The notes under the pieces are model-generated. The model did not search any database. It was given only the letters and a program-made list of their open reading frames with translations, and had not been told where the DNA came from. Shown here in pieces: positions 1 to 8,826 of a stretch of 64,000 bases of DNA. Both the position numbers and the translations under genes were made by a program. The stretch covers positions 744,001 to 808,000 of the forward strand of contig JAWPMO010000001.1 of assembly GCA_033344875.1 (NCBI GenBank), in the 5' to 3' direction. The stretch comes from Ilumatobacteraceae bacterium. GTDB taxonomy: Bacteria; Actinomycetota; Acidimicrobiia; Acidimicrobiales; Ilumatobacteraceae. Positions within the stretch are counted from its first letter, which is position 1, and every line of letters begins with the position of its first letter.

Positions 1-3000
1 CCGGCCTGGGTCACCGGTACGGGGATCGTTCCCGTCTCGGAGTCGTCGGAGAGCACACTCGATTCGCCGCGCGGACCGGTCAGCTCGACCGTGCACGACT
101 CGATGCCCGAGCCGTCATCGGTGCAGGCGAACGTCGCGCTGTTCGTCTCACCGATCGTGGCGGACGAGGTCGCCAGGCTGACGACGGCGGTCGGTGCGAT
201 CGTGTCGACCACGGTGTACGTCGCCTCGACGGAACCGACGTTGCCGCTCATGTCGGTGGCCGTGACGACCACACGGTGGGTGCCCAACACGTCGACGGGG
301 AGGGAGACGCCGATCGCTCCGCCGGTGTCGGTCTGGGCGACGTCGCCGTCAGGTCCGATCACGGTCATCACGCACGATGCCACACCGGACCCAGCGTCGG
401 TGCAGGAGTAGTCGGCGGTGTTCGTCGCAGGCATCTCGACCGACGTCCTGGCCAGCGTCAGATTGGCTTCGGGTGCGGTGAGGTCGGTGACCTCGTAGCT
501 GGTGTCCGTGCTCCGGACGTTGCCGGCCATGTCGGTGGCGGTGACGCGGACGGCGTAGGTGCCCAGTCGGTCACTCGGCAGGGCGACGTCGTCGCCACCA
601 CCGACGTCGCTGTCGATCAGGACGAGTTCACCGGTGTCGAAGGCAACGAACAGCTCGCACGATCGGATCCCGGAGAGCTCGTCGCCGCAGGAGTAGTCGG
701 CGGTGATGTCGTTGCCGATCGCGACCGTGGAGGCGACGACCAGCGTGGGTTCGATCGGATCTTCGCGGTCGATCAGGACGGTCACGGCGTCGTCTCCGAT
801 CGCCGAGCCGAGGTTGCCGGCGAGGTCGGTGGCCCGTGCGGTGAACACCGTGACGCCGTCGACCGCGAAATCGAACGGTTCCGTGTACGGGAGGTACGTC
901 GCTCCCCCGTCGATCGAGTACTCGACCCCGGCGATGCCCGAACCGGCGTCGGTGGCATCGATCGTGATCGTCACCGGCTGGTTCGTCCACACGGCGGTCG
1001 ATGCAGAGATCGAGACCGTCGGGGCCACCGTGTCGATCCGGATCGTGACGGGATCGGAGACGCTCGGGTTGCCGGCGAGGTCGGACGCTCTCGCCGTGAC
1101 CGTGGTCGTCGACGCGACCGAGAACGGAGCGCCGTACGGGACGTAGGTGGCGCCTCCGTCGGTGGAGTACTCGAACGACGTCGGGTCGACGCCCGATCCG
1201 TCACCGTCGTCGGCCTGGAGCGTCACGAGCACCGGACCAGATGACCACTCGCCGGCCGGCCAGGTCTGAACGGACACGTCCGGGCCGAAGGAATCGAGCC
1301 GCAACTCGAGCGCCGCGAATGCCCCTGTTTCGTCGAACGCCGTCACGACATGGTCGCCGGTGTCGACGATGATCGCGTTCGAGGTCGTATCCGAATCCGA
1401 CAGGGTCAGCGCCATCGTGTACTCGGCGAAGGGGCCCGCGTCGACGCGATACTCGACGCGCTCGCCGCCGCCGGAAGCCGTGACGACGACGTCACCCCGG
1501 TACCAACCGTTCGATTGCGTGCCATCGGCGGTGAGGACCAGGTTCGACACATCGCCGGGGCTCGATGCGAGGAAGTAGCGGGACTTGCTGTTGCTCATCG
1601 CGACGTTGCCGGCATCGTCGACCGCTTGCACGATGTACTCGACCCGCGTCTCGGTGTCGGTGGGCTCGAACGGTCCGACGCCGGTCCATGTCCCGTCACC
1701 CAGGTCGACCAGGTCGACTCCCGACCAGATGTTCGCGCCTGCTGCGCGGTAGAGCACGTACACGCGCTCCGCCGTGGTGTCGACCTCGATGTCGAACCGG
1801 ATCGCGTCGTCGTCGAACCGACCACTGCTCGTCGCGATCGCGGGAGGGGTGAAATCGTTCGACGGGCTGTAGTACACCTCGGCCACCACGCGGGTGTGGA
1901 GTCGCTGGGTGCCGCTGTCGGGTTCGTCGTCGCTCGCCCGGTACTGACCGGCGGCGACCAGGATCTGCTCGTGGCGCTCGCGGCCGAGTTGGTATCGGCG
2001 CACGGTCGACATCTCGGCGGGGAACGATCCGTCCAGGTACTCCGGGCGTGGATCGCCGAAGTTCGGCGAGGCCCGGAAGAAGACCGGGTCGAACGGGACG
2101 GGAGCGTCGACGGTCGTCAGTTCGGTGATCAGGGCGTCGCGTGCCTGCAGCCCGTCGAAGGACGGGACGTCGGCCGCGTACAGGGGTTGGATCGGATGGC
2201 CGTTCACCGTGATCGCTCGACCATCGACCTGGTAGTACGACCCGTCGGGCGTCTCGACGAGCTCGAACTGGGGAACGGAGGGATCGGTCGCCGGCGGATT
2301 CCGCCGGAACTCGACTGCCGCGATCGGCTGCCCGGTGATCGGATCGGTGTCGGGCACCGCCGCGGCAGCCGCCGTCAACGGGGCGACGGCTTCGACCGCT
2401 CGCGTCAGGTCGGGCGGCGCCGTGTTGACGTGGAACATCGGGAGGCCGTACAGCACGAACTGTTGCAGCGCCTTCTCCTGGTACGCGTCGAGCACCAGCA
2501 CGTCGCGTGCCATCCGTTGCTTGGCCGCCGCCCAGGCAGCGCCGATCGAACCGTGTCCGCCGACCTCGTCGGCGAAGATCGCCGTCAGCATCTCCGTCAG
2601 CGCGATGCGGTCGGTGTCGCCGTAGCCGTAGCCGGTGTTGCCGCCGAAGACGGTCGTTCGCCCTCGCGCGAGTTCCTGCGCCCAGTCGTTGGGCGCGGCC
2701 GTCGGGGCGACGCCGATCTGGACGTCGCTCACGCTGTAGCCAGAGTGGCATCCCATGCTGTAGACGACCGACCGGTCGACGGTCACAGGCAGTTCGTCGG
2801 TGCTGAACAGCCCGTCGTCGCCGCCCTGCGGATTGAAGTTGTCGAACGCCGGCAGCGCGTTGTTCTCGTCGAAGTGGGCGTGGATGCCGATCACGTCGAG
2901 GTGCTCGCCGCCTGATGTGTCGAGCGCGTCGGCGAGATCGCCGTCGGTCCACGATGGTCCGATCAGCGAGTCGTCGACGGTGTAGCCCGCATCGGCGAGG

Positions 3001-6000
3001 TTGGAGGCGTTGAGTTCGGCCCCGTCGGTGAGGAACTCGTAGCCCGTCTGGAGCGCGTTCCTGCTCTCGGTGGTGGGGTCGAGGCGACCACCGAACTCGA
3101 CGAAGTTCTCGAGTGCCCCGATGATCTCCGATGGGGTCTCGACCAGGCGGCCGACCGCTCGATCGGGCACGAACAGCTCATGGTCGCGGATCCGGATACC
3201 GGCGTCCGACCCGTACGGATCATCGGTGCGGTACCGCCCGGCAGCGAGCGCAGCGTTGCTCTCGTTGTCAGCGTCGGCGGCGAAATCCTGGCTGAACGTG
3301 CGCTCGTTGGCGAAGTTCGCGTCGTCGACGACATTGGCCATCGGCACCTGACGGTCGTCGCCCACGATGACGATGTACTCGATGCCGGGGCGAGCGGCGG
3401 TGTAGCGATCGATCACGTCGCCGATCGCTCGCACGATGTCGTTGGATCGCTCGGGGTCGCACGGGTCCGCGGCACGCGCCTCGTACGCGGCGCGGACTGC
3501 GCTGTCGTCGTCGACCGGCAGGACAGCCCCGACCACACCGCTGCTCGCCGCCGCGGCGACGTCTTCGGCGGCGGCGAGGACGTCGGCGGCGACGGGCCCG
3601 TACGTGAACTCGAGCAGCTGGGAGTTGGTGATGAACAGGGTGTTCAGTTCGGTCGGCAGGGTGCTGTCGATCGCCGGGAGCGGCAGTGGTGCGATCTGTT
3701 CGACGCCGGGATACGGCAACGGGTCGCACGGACCACGTGCGATCGTGGCATCGGTCCGGATCCGCAGCGCGTACGGCGTGTCGGCGACGGCACCGTTGTA
3801 GCCGGTCACCTGGATGAAGTACCGGCCGGCACGCAATGTCCCGGTGCGGATCCGCTCGCTCCCCCGGGCACGGTTGGACGAGATCGCGGTGACGGCGTAG
3901 TCCGAGGCGGTGACGCCGGCGGCGGTGAGCACCTGCGGGATGTCCTGGACGGTGTCGGTCTGGACGATGTCGTCGAACGGATTGAGGTCGAGGGTGACGT
4001 CGTCGAGGTAGGCGATCGATTCGGTCGGCGCCCCACGGAGCGGTTCCGACTTCTCGCCGTACAACACGACGTCGTAGTCGGCGGGCAGGTTGCTGAGGAA
4101 GACGTCGGCGCGGACACCACAGCGCGCGGCCTCTTCGCTGATGTCGAACTGGTACAGGTCGATGCCGTCGGTGGTCGACGACACCCAGCCGAGGTTCACG
4201 TCGCCGGGCCCGCTCGTCGCGCAGACGCCCCCGGTCTCGATCACGACCGGAACGGTGGGTCCACGGTCCGGCGCGGTGACGGTCACGTCGAACGTCGACG
4301 GTCCGGTCGTCGCCGGATCGTCGCCCGGTGACGAGGTCCCGCTCGCCGATGCGGACGCCGTGAAGGTACCGAGCTCGAAGCCGGCGCGAGTGTCGATCGC
4401 CAACGTGTGCTCGCCGCTCCCCACGTCTGCCAGCCGGTACGTGAGCGTGATCGGGGTCGGCTCACCCGCCGGATCGACGCACGAACCGCCAGGACAGCTC
4501 AGTTCCGGGTCGGCGACCGGCGTGCCGTCGAGCGATGATCCCCCGGGGACGTACGAGAAGCCGGGCGGGATCGCCACGGAGACGGTGAGTTCGGCAGCGG
4601 CGGCGGTCAGATCGACAGCGGCGAGGTACTGGAACGTCGAGTCGTTGACGGTGTCGGCGTTCTGGATGCCCGGCACCGTGAGGTCGACCTCGTTCCACGG
4701 GATCGACTCCGGCGGCATGATGCCGACGAGCAGATCGGCCGTCGAGTAGTCGCCGAGCAGTTCGAACGCCTCCGGGTGGTCGAGGAAGAGGGCCCCGAGA
4801 TCTCCGAGTTCGGCGCCATCGGCGATGGCGCCGGCGAGGAAAGCGTCACCGAGGGTGCTGCCGTCACAACCACCGGGCACGAGACTGCAGTCGATGACGC
4901 TCAGGTCGTCGAAGGCGTTGAGCGGGAACGCGTTGAGCGGGAAGGCGTTGAGCGGCGACGACTGCCAACCGAAGGCGTTCAGCGGGAACGCGTTCAGCGG
5001 GAACGCGTTCAGTGGGAACGCGTTCAGTGGGAAAGCGTTGAGCGGGAAGGCATTCAGTGGGAACGCGTTGAGTGGGACCCCGGCGAGGGCAAGGGAGGCG
5101 AGTGTGTACGAATCATCGGTCGGGTCGACCCCGCCGGCCTTCGACGCACAGAAGTCGGGAACCAGGTCACACCAGGTCTCGGCGGTTCCGAACGCGTTGA
5201 GCGGGAACGCGTTGAGTGGGATCGAGCCGAGGAGGAACGCGTTGAGCGGGAACGCGTTGAGCGGGGTGCCTTCGAGATTGATGTCGCCGACGGAGATGGC
5301 TTGGACCGAGGTGAGATCGCGGACGTCGCCGAGGGTCAGCGAGTGGATCGGCACGCCCTCGAACTCGCTGTCCGCCAGCACCTCGTCCCAGGAGCTCTCG
5401 GTCAGCACGAGGTCGGACAGCGGGAACGCATTCAGCGGGAACGCGTTGAGCGGGAATGCATTCAACGGGAACGCATTCAGCGGTGCGGCGGCCGTGAAGA
5501 ACGCGTTCAAGGGGAACGCATTCAACGGGAACGCGTTGAGCGGGAACGCATTCAACGGGAACGCGTTGAGCGGTGCCGCCTCGAGCGGGAACGCGTTCAG
5601 CGGGCTGGCGTCGAGCGTGCCGGCGAACAGCGTGTCGGTCTCGACGACCGACGCGGAGATCGCCGAGCTGGGAAGGAACTGTGCGCCGACCAGCGGGGTC
5701 GTGGTGCTGGCGGTGAGGGTGAGGTCGATCGCGAGTGGCGTCAACTCGTAGGCGCCGAGATCGCAGCCGGCGCCCGACGGTCGCGCCAGACCCCGCTGAT
5801 CCGTGGCGACCTCGGTGTCGTTGGTGTCGAGAACACCGTCGAGCCCGACCGACCGGCACGTCGCTGCGGTGCCCCGGTCGAGCACGAGGCTGTCGGCGGT
5901 GAGCGGCATCGTGAGCGTCGGGCCGCCGAAGTCGCCGAGCGTCCCGACGCCGGCGGGTCCGTCGACGGTGCCGACCAGGGTCGCGGGCGTCGGTTGGCAA

Positions 6001-6896
6001 CCCTGCGCATTGCCGACGAAGTTCGGTCCGATCAGGTCGGGGTTCCCCGAGCAGTCGGACCCGTCGGCACTCTGCTGATTCGCTCGTGTCAGCACCGAAC
6101 CGGTGACGTACACGTTGCCACCGTTGCTGTCGACGCCGCCGCCCTTCTGGTTGTTGGACGTGTTGTCGACGAAAGTGGAGTACGAGATCGAGGCAGTGCC
6201 CGCGACCGAGATGGCACCGCCGCTCTGGGCCGTGTTCTCGTTGAACGTGCTGTTGACGAGTTCGAGGGTGCCGTCGACCCGGATCGCGCCACCCTTTCGG
6301 CCCACCTGGTTGGACACGAACGTCGACCCGGAGATCGTCGCCGAGCCTGCCACGTAGACGCCGGCGCCTTCGCGGGCAGTGTTGTTCTCGATGGAGCTCG
6401 ATGCGAGGTGGAACCGCTGTGACGTCTCGGTGACGGCGATGGCGCCGCCGCTGACGTTCGGCCTGCCTGCTCCCGTGATGGTCACGCCGCGGATGGTGAC
6501 GTCGTCGGCGTCGACGATGATCCCCTGCTTGCCAGCGGCGTCGATCGTGTGGTCGCTCGCCCGACCGCCACCGCTGACGCTCGCGCCGATCACGGACGTC
6601 CCGGCTCCGGTGATCGTGATCGACTTGTCGAGCCGATAGACGGCCGGACCGAGCCGCACGGTCGACCCGGGATTCGCATTGGCGAGATCGACGGCGCTGC
6701 GGAGCGAACACGTCGCGGTCGACGGGTCGGCCGAGGGACAGACGCCGGCGACATCGGCCGGATTGTCGACGATGATCTGCAGCGGTTCACCCGCCGCCGT
6801 GACCGTCGTGGTCGCTCCGAAGCAGAAGCTGGTGATCGCCAGCACTGCTGCACTCGCGCACGGCGCGAGCCGTCGTACTCCGTGGTCTGGTGACAT
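1..6896 (-). CDS. Giant secreted multidomain protein with PLNAF repeats and C25-like peptidase domain (3' end outside window)
   Basis: The frame is open from the ATG at 6896 to the left edge, giving 2298 codons without a stop, so the C-terminus is missing. The N-terminus has an arginine pair and a hydrophobic stretch consistent with a signal peptide. Domains in order: a CSLREA-like start (TCSLRSAVDLANA, about residue 60), right-handed beta-helix repeats, a choice-of-anchor-Q-like end (CDLGAYEL, about 378-385), PLNAF pentads (432-662), a DUF11-like domain (about 740-870), a PPC-like beta domain (about 900-1055), a caspase/gingipain-like domain (about 1090-1500), an Fn3-like segment, OmpL47-like domains (about 1900-2030), then about 90-residue Ig-like repeats with paired cysteines. 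Candidate catalytic residues are His1339 or His1341 (GIHAHFDENN) and Cys1383 (SMGCHSGY). The peptidase call is inferred from fold-like motifs. It probably acts at the cell surface or outside. An SD-like AGGGCG precedes the start. Confidence 0.85.
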   Translation of the reverse strand, partial: MSPDHGVRRLAPCASAAVLAITSFCFGATTTVTAAGEPLQIIVDNPADVAGVCPSADPSTATCSLRSAVDLANANPGSTVRLGPAVYRLDKSITITGAGTSVIGASVSGGGRASDHTIDAAGKQGIIVDADDVTIRGVTITGAGRPNVSGGAIAVTETSQRFHLASSSIENNTAREGAGVYVAGSATISGSTFVSNQVGRKGGAIRVDGTLELVNSTFNENTAQSGGAISVAGTASISYSTFVDNTSNNQKGGGVDSNGGNVYVTGSVLTRANQQSADGSDCSGNPDLIGPNFVGNAQGCQPTPATLVGTVDGPAGVGTLGDFGGPTLTMPLTADSLVLDRGTAATCRSVGLDGVLDTNDTEVATDQRGLARPSGAGCDLGAYELTPLAIDLTLTASTTTPLVGAQFLPSSAISASVVETDTLFAGTLDASPLNAFPLEAAPLNAFPLNAFPLNAFPLNAFPLNAFFTAAAPLNAFPLNAFPLNAFPLNAFPLSDLVLTESSWDEVLADSEFEGVPIHSLTLGDVRDLTSVQAISVGDINLEGTPLNAFPLNAFLLGSIPLNAFPLNAFGTAETWCDLVPDFCASKAGGVDPTDDSYTLASLALAGVPLNAFPLNAFPLNAFPLNAFPLNAFPLNAFPLNAFGWQSSPLNAFPLNAFPLNAFDDLSVIDCSLVPGGCDGSTLGDAFLAGAIADGAELGDLGALFLDHPEAFELLGDYSTADLLVGIMPPESIPWNEVDLTVPGIQNADTVNDSTFQYLAAVDLTAAAAELTVSVAIPPGFSYVPGGSSLDGTPVADPELSCPGGSCVDPAGEPTPITLTYRLADVGSGEHTLAIDTRAGFELGTFTASASASGTSSPGDDPATTGPSTFDVTVTAPDRGPTVPVVIETGGVCATSGPGDVNLGWVSSTTDGIDLYQFDISEEAARCGVRADVFLSNLPADYDVVLYGEKSEPLRGAPTESIAYLDDVTLDLNPFDDIVQTDTVQDIPQVLTAAGVTASDYAVTAISSNRARGSERIRTGTLRAGRYFIQVTGYNGAVADTPYALRIRTDATIARGPCDPLPYPGVEQIAPLPLPAIDSTLPTELNTLFITNSQLLEFTYGPVAADVLAAAEDVAAAASSGVVGAVLPVDDDSAVRAAYEARAADPCDPERSNDIVRAIGDVIDRYTAARPGIEYIVIVGDDRQVPMANVVDDANFANERTFSQDFAADADNESNAALAAGRYRTDDPYGSDAGIRIRDHELFVPDRAVGRLVETPSEIIGALENFVEFGGRLDPTTESRNALQTGYEFLTDGAELNASNLADAGYTVDDSLIGPSWTDGDLADALDTSGGEHLDVIGIHAHFDENNALPAFDNFNPQGGDDGLFSTDELPVTVDRSVVYSMGCHSGYSVSDVQIGVAPTAAPNDWAQELARGRTTVFGGNTGYGYGDTDRIALTEMLTAIFADEVGGHGSIGAAWAAAKQRMARDVLVLDAYQEKALQQFVLYGLPMFHVNTAPPDLTRAVEAVAPLTAAAAAVPDTDPITGQPIAAVEFRRNPPATDPSVPQFELVETPDGSYYQVDGRAITVNGHPIQPLYAADVPSFDGLQARDALITELTTVDAPVPFDPVFFRASPNFGDPRPEYLDGSFPAEMSTVRRYQLGRERHEQILVAAGQYRASDDEPDSGTQRLHTRVVAEVYYSPSNDFTPPAIATSSGRFDDDAIRFDIEVDTTAERVYVLYRAAGANIWSGVDLVDLGDGTWTGVGPFEPTDTETRVEYIVQAVDDAGNVAMSNSKSRYFLASSPGDVSNLVLTADGTQSNGWYRGDVVVTASGGGERVEYRVDAGPFAEYTMALTLSDSDTTSNAIIVDTGDHVVTAFDETGAFAALELRLDSFGPDVSVQTWPAGEWSSGPVLVTLQADDGDGSGVDPTSFEYSTDGGATYVPYGAPFSVASTTTVTARASDLAGNPSVSDPVTIRIDTVAPTVSISASTAVWTNQPVTITIDATDAGSGIAGVEYSIDGGATYLPYTEPFDFAVDGVTVFTARATDLAGNLGSAIGDDAVTVLIDREDPIEPTLVVASTVAIGNDITADYSCGDELSGIRSCELFVAFDTGELVLIDSDVGGGDDVALPSDRLGTYAVRVTATDMAGNVRSTDTSYEVTDLTAPEANLTLARTSVEMPATNTADYSCTDAGSGVASCVMTVIGPDGDVAQTDTGGAIGVSLPVDVLGTHRVVVTATDMSGNVGSVEATYTVVDTIAPTAVVSLATSSATIGETNSATFACTDDGSGIESCTVELTGPRGESSVLSDDSETGTIPVPVTQA
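4911..5603 (-). repeat. PLNAF pentapeptide array, 24 exact copies in three blocks
   Basis: Three in-register blocks lie inside the giant protein. Block 1 (5424-5603, residues 432-491) has 12 pentads, 10 of them exact PLNAF plus PLEAA and FTAAA. Block 2 (5190-5264, residues 545-569) has 5 pentads, 4 exact plus LLGSI. Block 3 (4911-5075, residues 608-662) has 11 pentads, 10 exact plus GWQSS. The underlying DNA period is 15 bp. Leu, Asn, Ala and Pro codons vary between copies while the residues do not, so the amino-acid pattern appears to be what is conserved. The consensus does not match the classical A(D/N)LXX pentapeptide repeat. Confidence 0.93.
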
Positions 6897-6941
6897 GTCG
6901 CCCTGATTTCGCCTGTGGTCAGCAGTAGCGCTGCTGCCCGG

Positions 6942-6970
6942 AGCATAGGCGGTTCAGGGCAGGGCGGTCA
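6942..6970 (-). promoter_or_regulatory. Possible promoter of the giant surface-protein gene
   Basis: On the minus strand TGACCG (6970-6965) lies 17 bp before TATGCT (6947-6942), about 45 bp upstream of the ATG at 6896. A short hairpin (CAGCAG/CTGCTG arms) lies between it and the start codon. The match to a sigma-70-like promoter is modest and no mapping data are available. Confidence 0.3.
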
Positions 6971-7086
6971 CAACGAGTTGCCGATCGGCGACTATTGCCA
7001 CGGAGCGTGACGAACCGGTCACGCGGCACCCTCTGCTCGATCCGAGCGATGATGATGTCCGCGGGTGACCTCCGGGGACGAACCAG

Positions 7087-7117
7087 GGGCGGGAATCCCA
7101 CGAGGAGATTCCCGCCC
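7087..7117 (-). terminator. Hairpin terminator downstream of tRNA-Pro
   Basis: A perfect 11-bp inverted repeat (arms 7087-7097 and 7107-7117, 9-nt loop) starts 3 bases past the 3' end of the tRNA. No T-run follows, which is common for terminators in high-G+C actinobacteria. It would also separate the tRNA from the giant gene downstream. Confidence 0.7.
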
Positions 7118-7119
7118 GG

Positions 7120-7194
7120 TCGGGCTGACAGGATTCGAACCTGCGACCCCTTGTCCCCCAGACAAGTGCGCTAACCAAGCTGCGCTACAGCCCG
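7120..7194 (-). tRNA. tRNA-Pro (anticodon GGG)
   Basis: Read on the minus strand, this folds as a 75-nt cloverleaf. The 7-bp acceptor stem is CGGGCTG/CAGCCCG, the D arm contains GGTTAGCGC, the anticodon stem CTTGT/ACAAG encloses a loop with GGG, and the T arm carries the usual GGTTCGAATCC. The discriminator is A, and CCA is not encoded in the DNA. It lies 55 bp after the zinc-ribbon gene on the same strand and is followed by a strong hairpin. Confidence 0.95.
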
Positions 7195-7249
7195 TGACGA
7201 CATTCCTGTCGTGTTTGTGCCCGGCGATCCTATCGACCGCCGACCGTTC

Positions 7250-7459
7250 TCAGACCACGAGCTGGACGAAACGCCAACCGAGGTAGACGACGGTCGCCCC
7301 GACGAGCAGCTTGAAGTGCCACGGCGTCGACTCGTCGTGCGCCGCACGACCGCCCGGCCCCTGGGCCGCCCCGACCTCTCCCCCACACACGGGGCAGGTG
7401 CCGTCGTCGTTCATCGCGGTGGGTGCGTGATACTTCGCGCACTCCTCGCACCACGGCAT
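7250..7459 (-). CDS. Small zinc-ribbon, single-pass membrane protein
   Basis: A 69-residue protein of unrecognised family. The N-terminal third has two CxxC pairs (CEEC and CPVC), which should form a zinc ribbon. The C-terminal third is one hydrophobic segment (FKLLVGATVVYLGWRFVQLVV) that ends the protein, so it is probably a membrane-tethered zinc ribbon or tail anchor. The ATG at 7459 overlaps the TGA of der (TGATG), which implies translational coupling. A TTG one codon upstream is less likely. The gene is too small to assign a function; its position suggests a link to Der, ribosomes or the membrane. Confidence 0.75.
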   Translation of the reverse strand: MPWCEECAKYHAPTAMNDDGTCPVCGGEVGAAQGPGGRAAHDESTPWHFKLLVGATVVYLGWRFVQLVV

Positions 7460-8826
7460 CAATCGACCTTCTTGCGGATTCGCAACTTGATCGGTGTCGC
7501 CCCGAACCCGAACGCCTCCTTGATCTTGCGCTCGAGATAGCGGACGTGGTGCTGTGGCAGCTCACGGTTGACGAAGAGGGTGAACGTGGGTGGGTCGGTC
7601 GCACCCTGCACCGCGTACAGCACGCGAGCGCCCTGGCCGGCCGGCGACTCCTGCTGCGCCTTGATGATCACCCGGTTGACGTCGCGGGTCGGGACACGGC
7701 GGTGGTACTGCTCGATCGCCTCCTGCAGGCGGGGTCGCAACTTGTGCACGTTCTTGCCGCTGAGCGCCGAGATCTTGATGACCGGCGCATCACCGAGGAA
7801 CGACAGCTTGCGGGTCAACTCGGTCTCGACCTCGTGGCGACGTTCGACATCGCCGACCAGGTCCCACTTGTTCAGCAGGATCACGATCGGGCAGCCGGAG
7901 GCGTCGACCCGCTCGGCGAGACGCTGGTCCTGCCCGGTGACACCTTCGGTGGCATCGATGATCAGGAGCGCGATGTCGGCGTCGTCGATCGCCCGGAGCG
8001 CCCGGACGAGCGAGTAGTACTCGGCCGAGTCGTCGATCTTGCCCTTCTTGCGCATGCCGGCCGTGTCGATGAAGACGATCGGGCCGTCCTCGGTCTCGAC
8101 CAGCGTGTCGATCGCGTCGCGGGTCGTGCCGGCCATGTCGTGCACGACCGACCGGTCGGAACCCACCAACCGGTTGAACAAGGTGCTCTTGCCCACGTTC
8201 GGGCGACCGACGATCGCCACGCGAGGCGGGCGGGCGTCGTCGGGGGTCCAGGGTTCGGCGTCTTCATCGGACACCCAGTTGCCGTCGTCGGTGGGCTCGA
8301 CGTACACGGCCTTGTCGCCGAACCGCTCGAGCACGACGTCGAGCAGGTCACCGGCCCGCCGCCCGTGGAGCGCGCTGACCGGCACCGCGTCGCCGAGACC
8401 GAGGGACAGGAACTGCCACAGGTCTTCTTCGCGGCGGTTGTTGTCGGCCTTGTTGGCCACGACCACGACGTTGTGTTCGCCGCGACGAAGCCAGTCGGCG
8501 ACCGCTTCGTCGTCCTGCAGCGAACCGACGCTGGCATCGACGACGAACAGCACCAGATCGGCGCCGGCCACGGCCTGTTCGACCTGCCGCGACACCTTGT
8601 CGTCGAGGTCGGAACCCTTCGGCATCCATCCGCCCGTGTCGATCACGTTGAACGAGACCCCGAGCCAGTCGGCCTCGAGTTCCTTGCGGTCGCGGGTGAC
8701 GCCCGGCTGGTTCTCGACGATCGCCGCCTGTTCACCCACGATCCGGTTGAACAGGGTGCTCTTGCCCACATTGGGGCGGCCGACGATGACCACCGTCGGC
8801 AGATCGGTGGATTCCATGGTGCTCAT
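7459..8826 (-). CDS. der: Ribosome biogenesis GTPase Der (EngA)
   Basis: A 455-residue tandem GTPase that acts in late 50S subunit assembly. Both G domains show complete motifs: GRPNVGKST twice, NKADN in the first domain and NKWD in the second, and DTAG in the second. A KH-like C-terminal domain follows and ends in basic residues. The ATG at 8826 overlaps the stop of the upstream radical-SAM gene by 4 bp (ATGA). A longer frame reaching 8943 would run into that gene and adds only basic, non-homologous residues. Length and motifs are normal for the family. Confidence 0.97.
   Translation of the reverse strand: MSTMESTDLPTVVIVGRPNVGKSTLFNRIVGEQAAIVENQPGVTRDRKELEADWLGVSFNVIDTGGWMPKGSDLDDKVSRQVEQAVAGADLVLFVVDASVGSLQDDEAVADWLRRGEHNVVVVANKADNNRREEDLWQFLSLGLGDAVPVSALHGRRAGDLLDVVLERFGDKAVYVEPTDDGNWVSDEDAEPWTPDDARPPRVAIVGRPNVGKSTLFNRLVGSDRSVVHDMAGTTRDAIDTLVETEDGPIVFIDTAGMRKKGKIDDSAEYYSLVRALRAIDDADIALLIIDATEGVTGQDQRLAERVDASGCPIVILLNKWDLVGDVERRHEVETELTRKLSFLGDAPVIKISALSGKNVHKLRPRLQEAIEQYHRRVPTRDVNRVIIKAQQESPAGQGARVLYAVQGATDPPTFTLFVNRELPQHHVRYLERKIKEAFGFGATPIKLRIRKKVD

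Noticed and set aside
4911-5603. CRISPR-like or non-coding tandem repeat
   Set aside because: Units are 15 bp without spacers, remain in frame and encode PLNAF in every block.
276-6893. Long plus-strand open frames over the giant gene (e.g. 276-1244, 1350-2915, 3180-4331, 4776-6422, 4825-5751 with SGNAF repeats)
   Set aside because: They are mirror frames of the minus-strand gene. The minus strand has a signal peptide and recognisable domains, whereas the plus frames are rich in Arg/Val or are artefacts of the 15-bp repeat.
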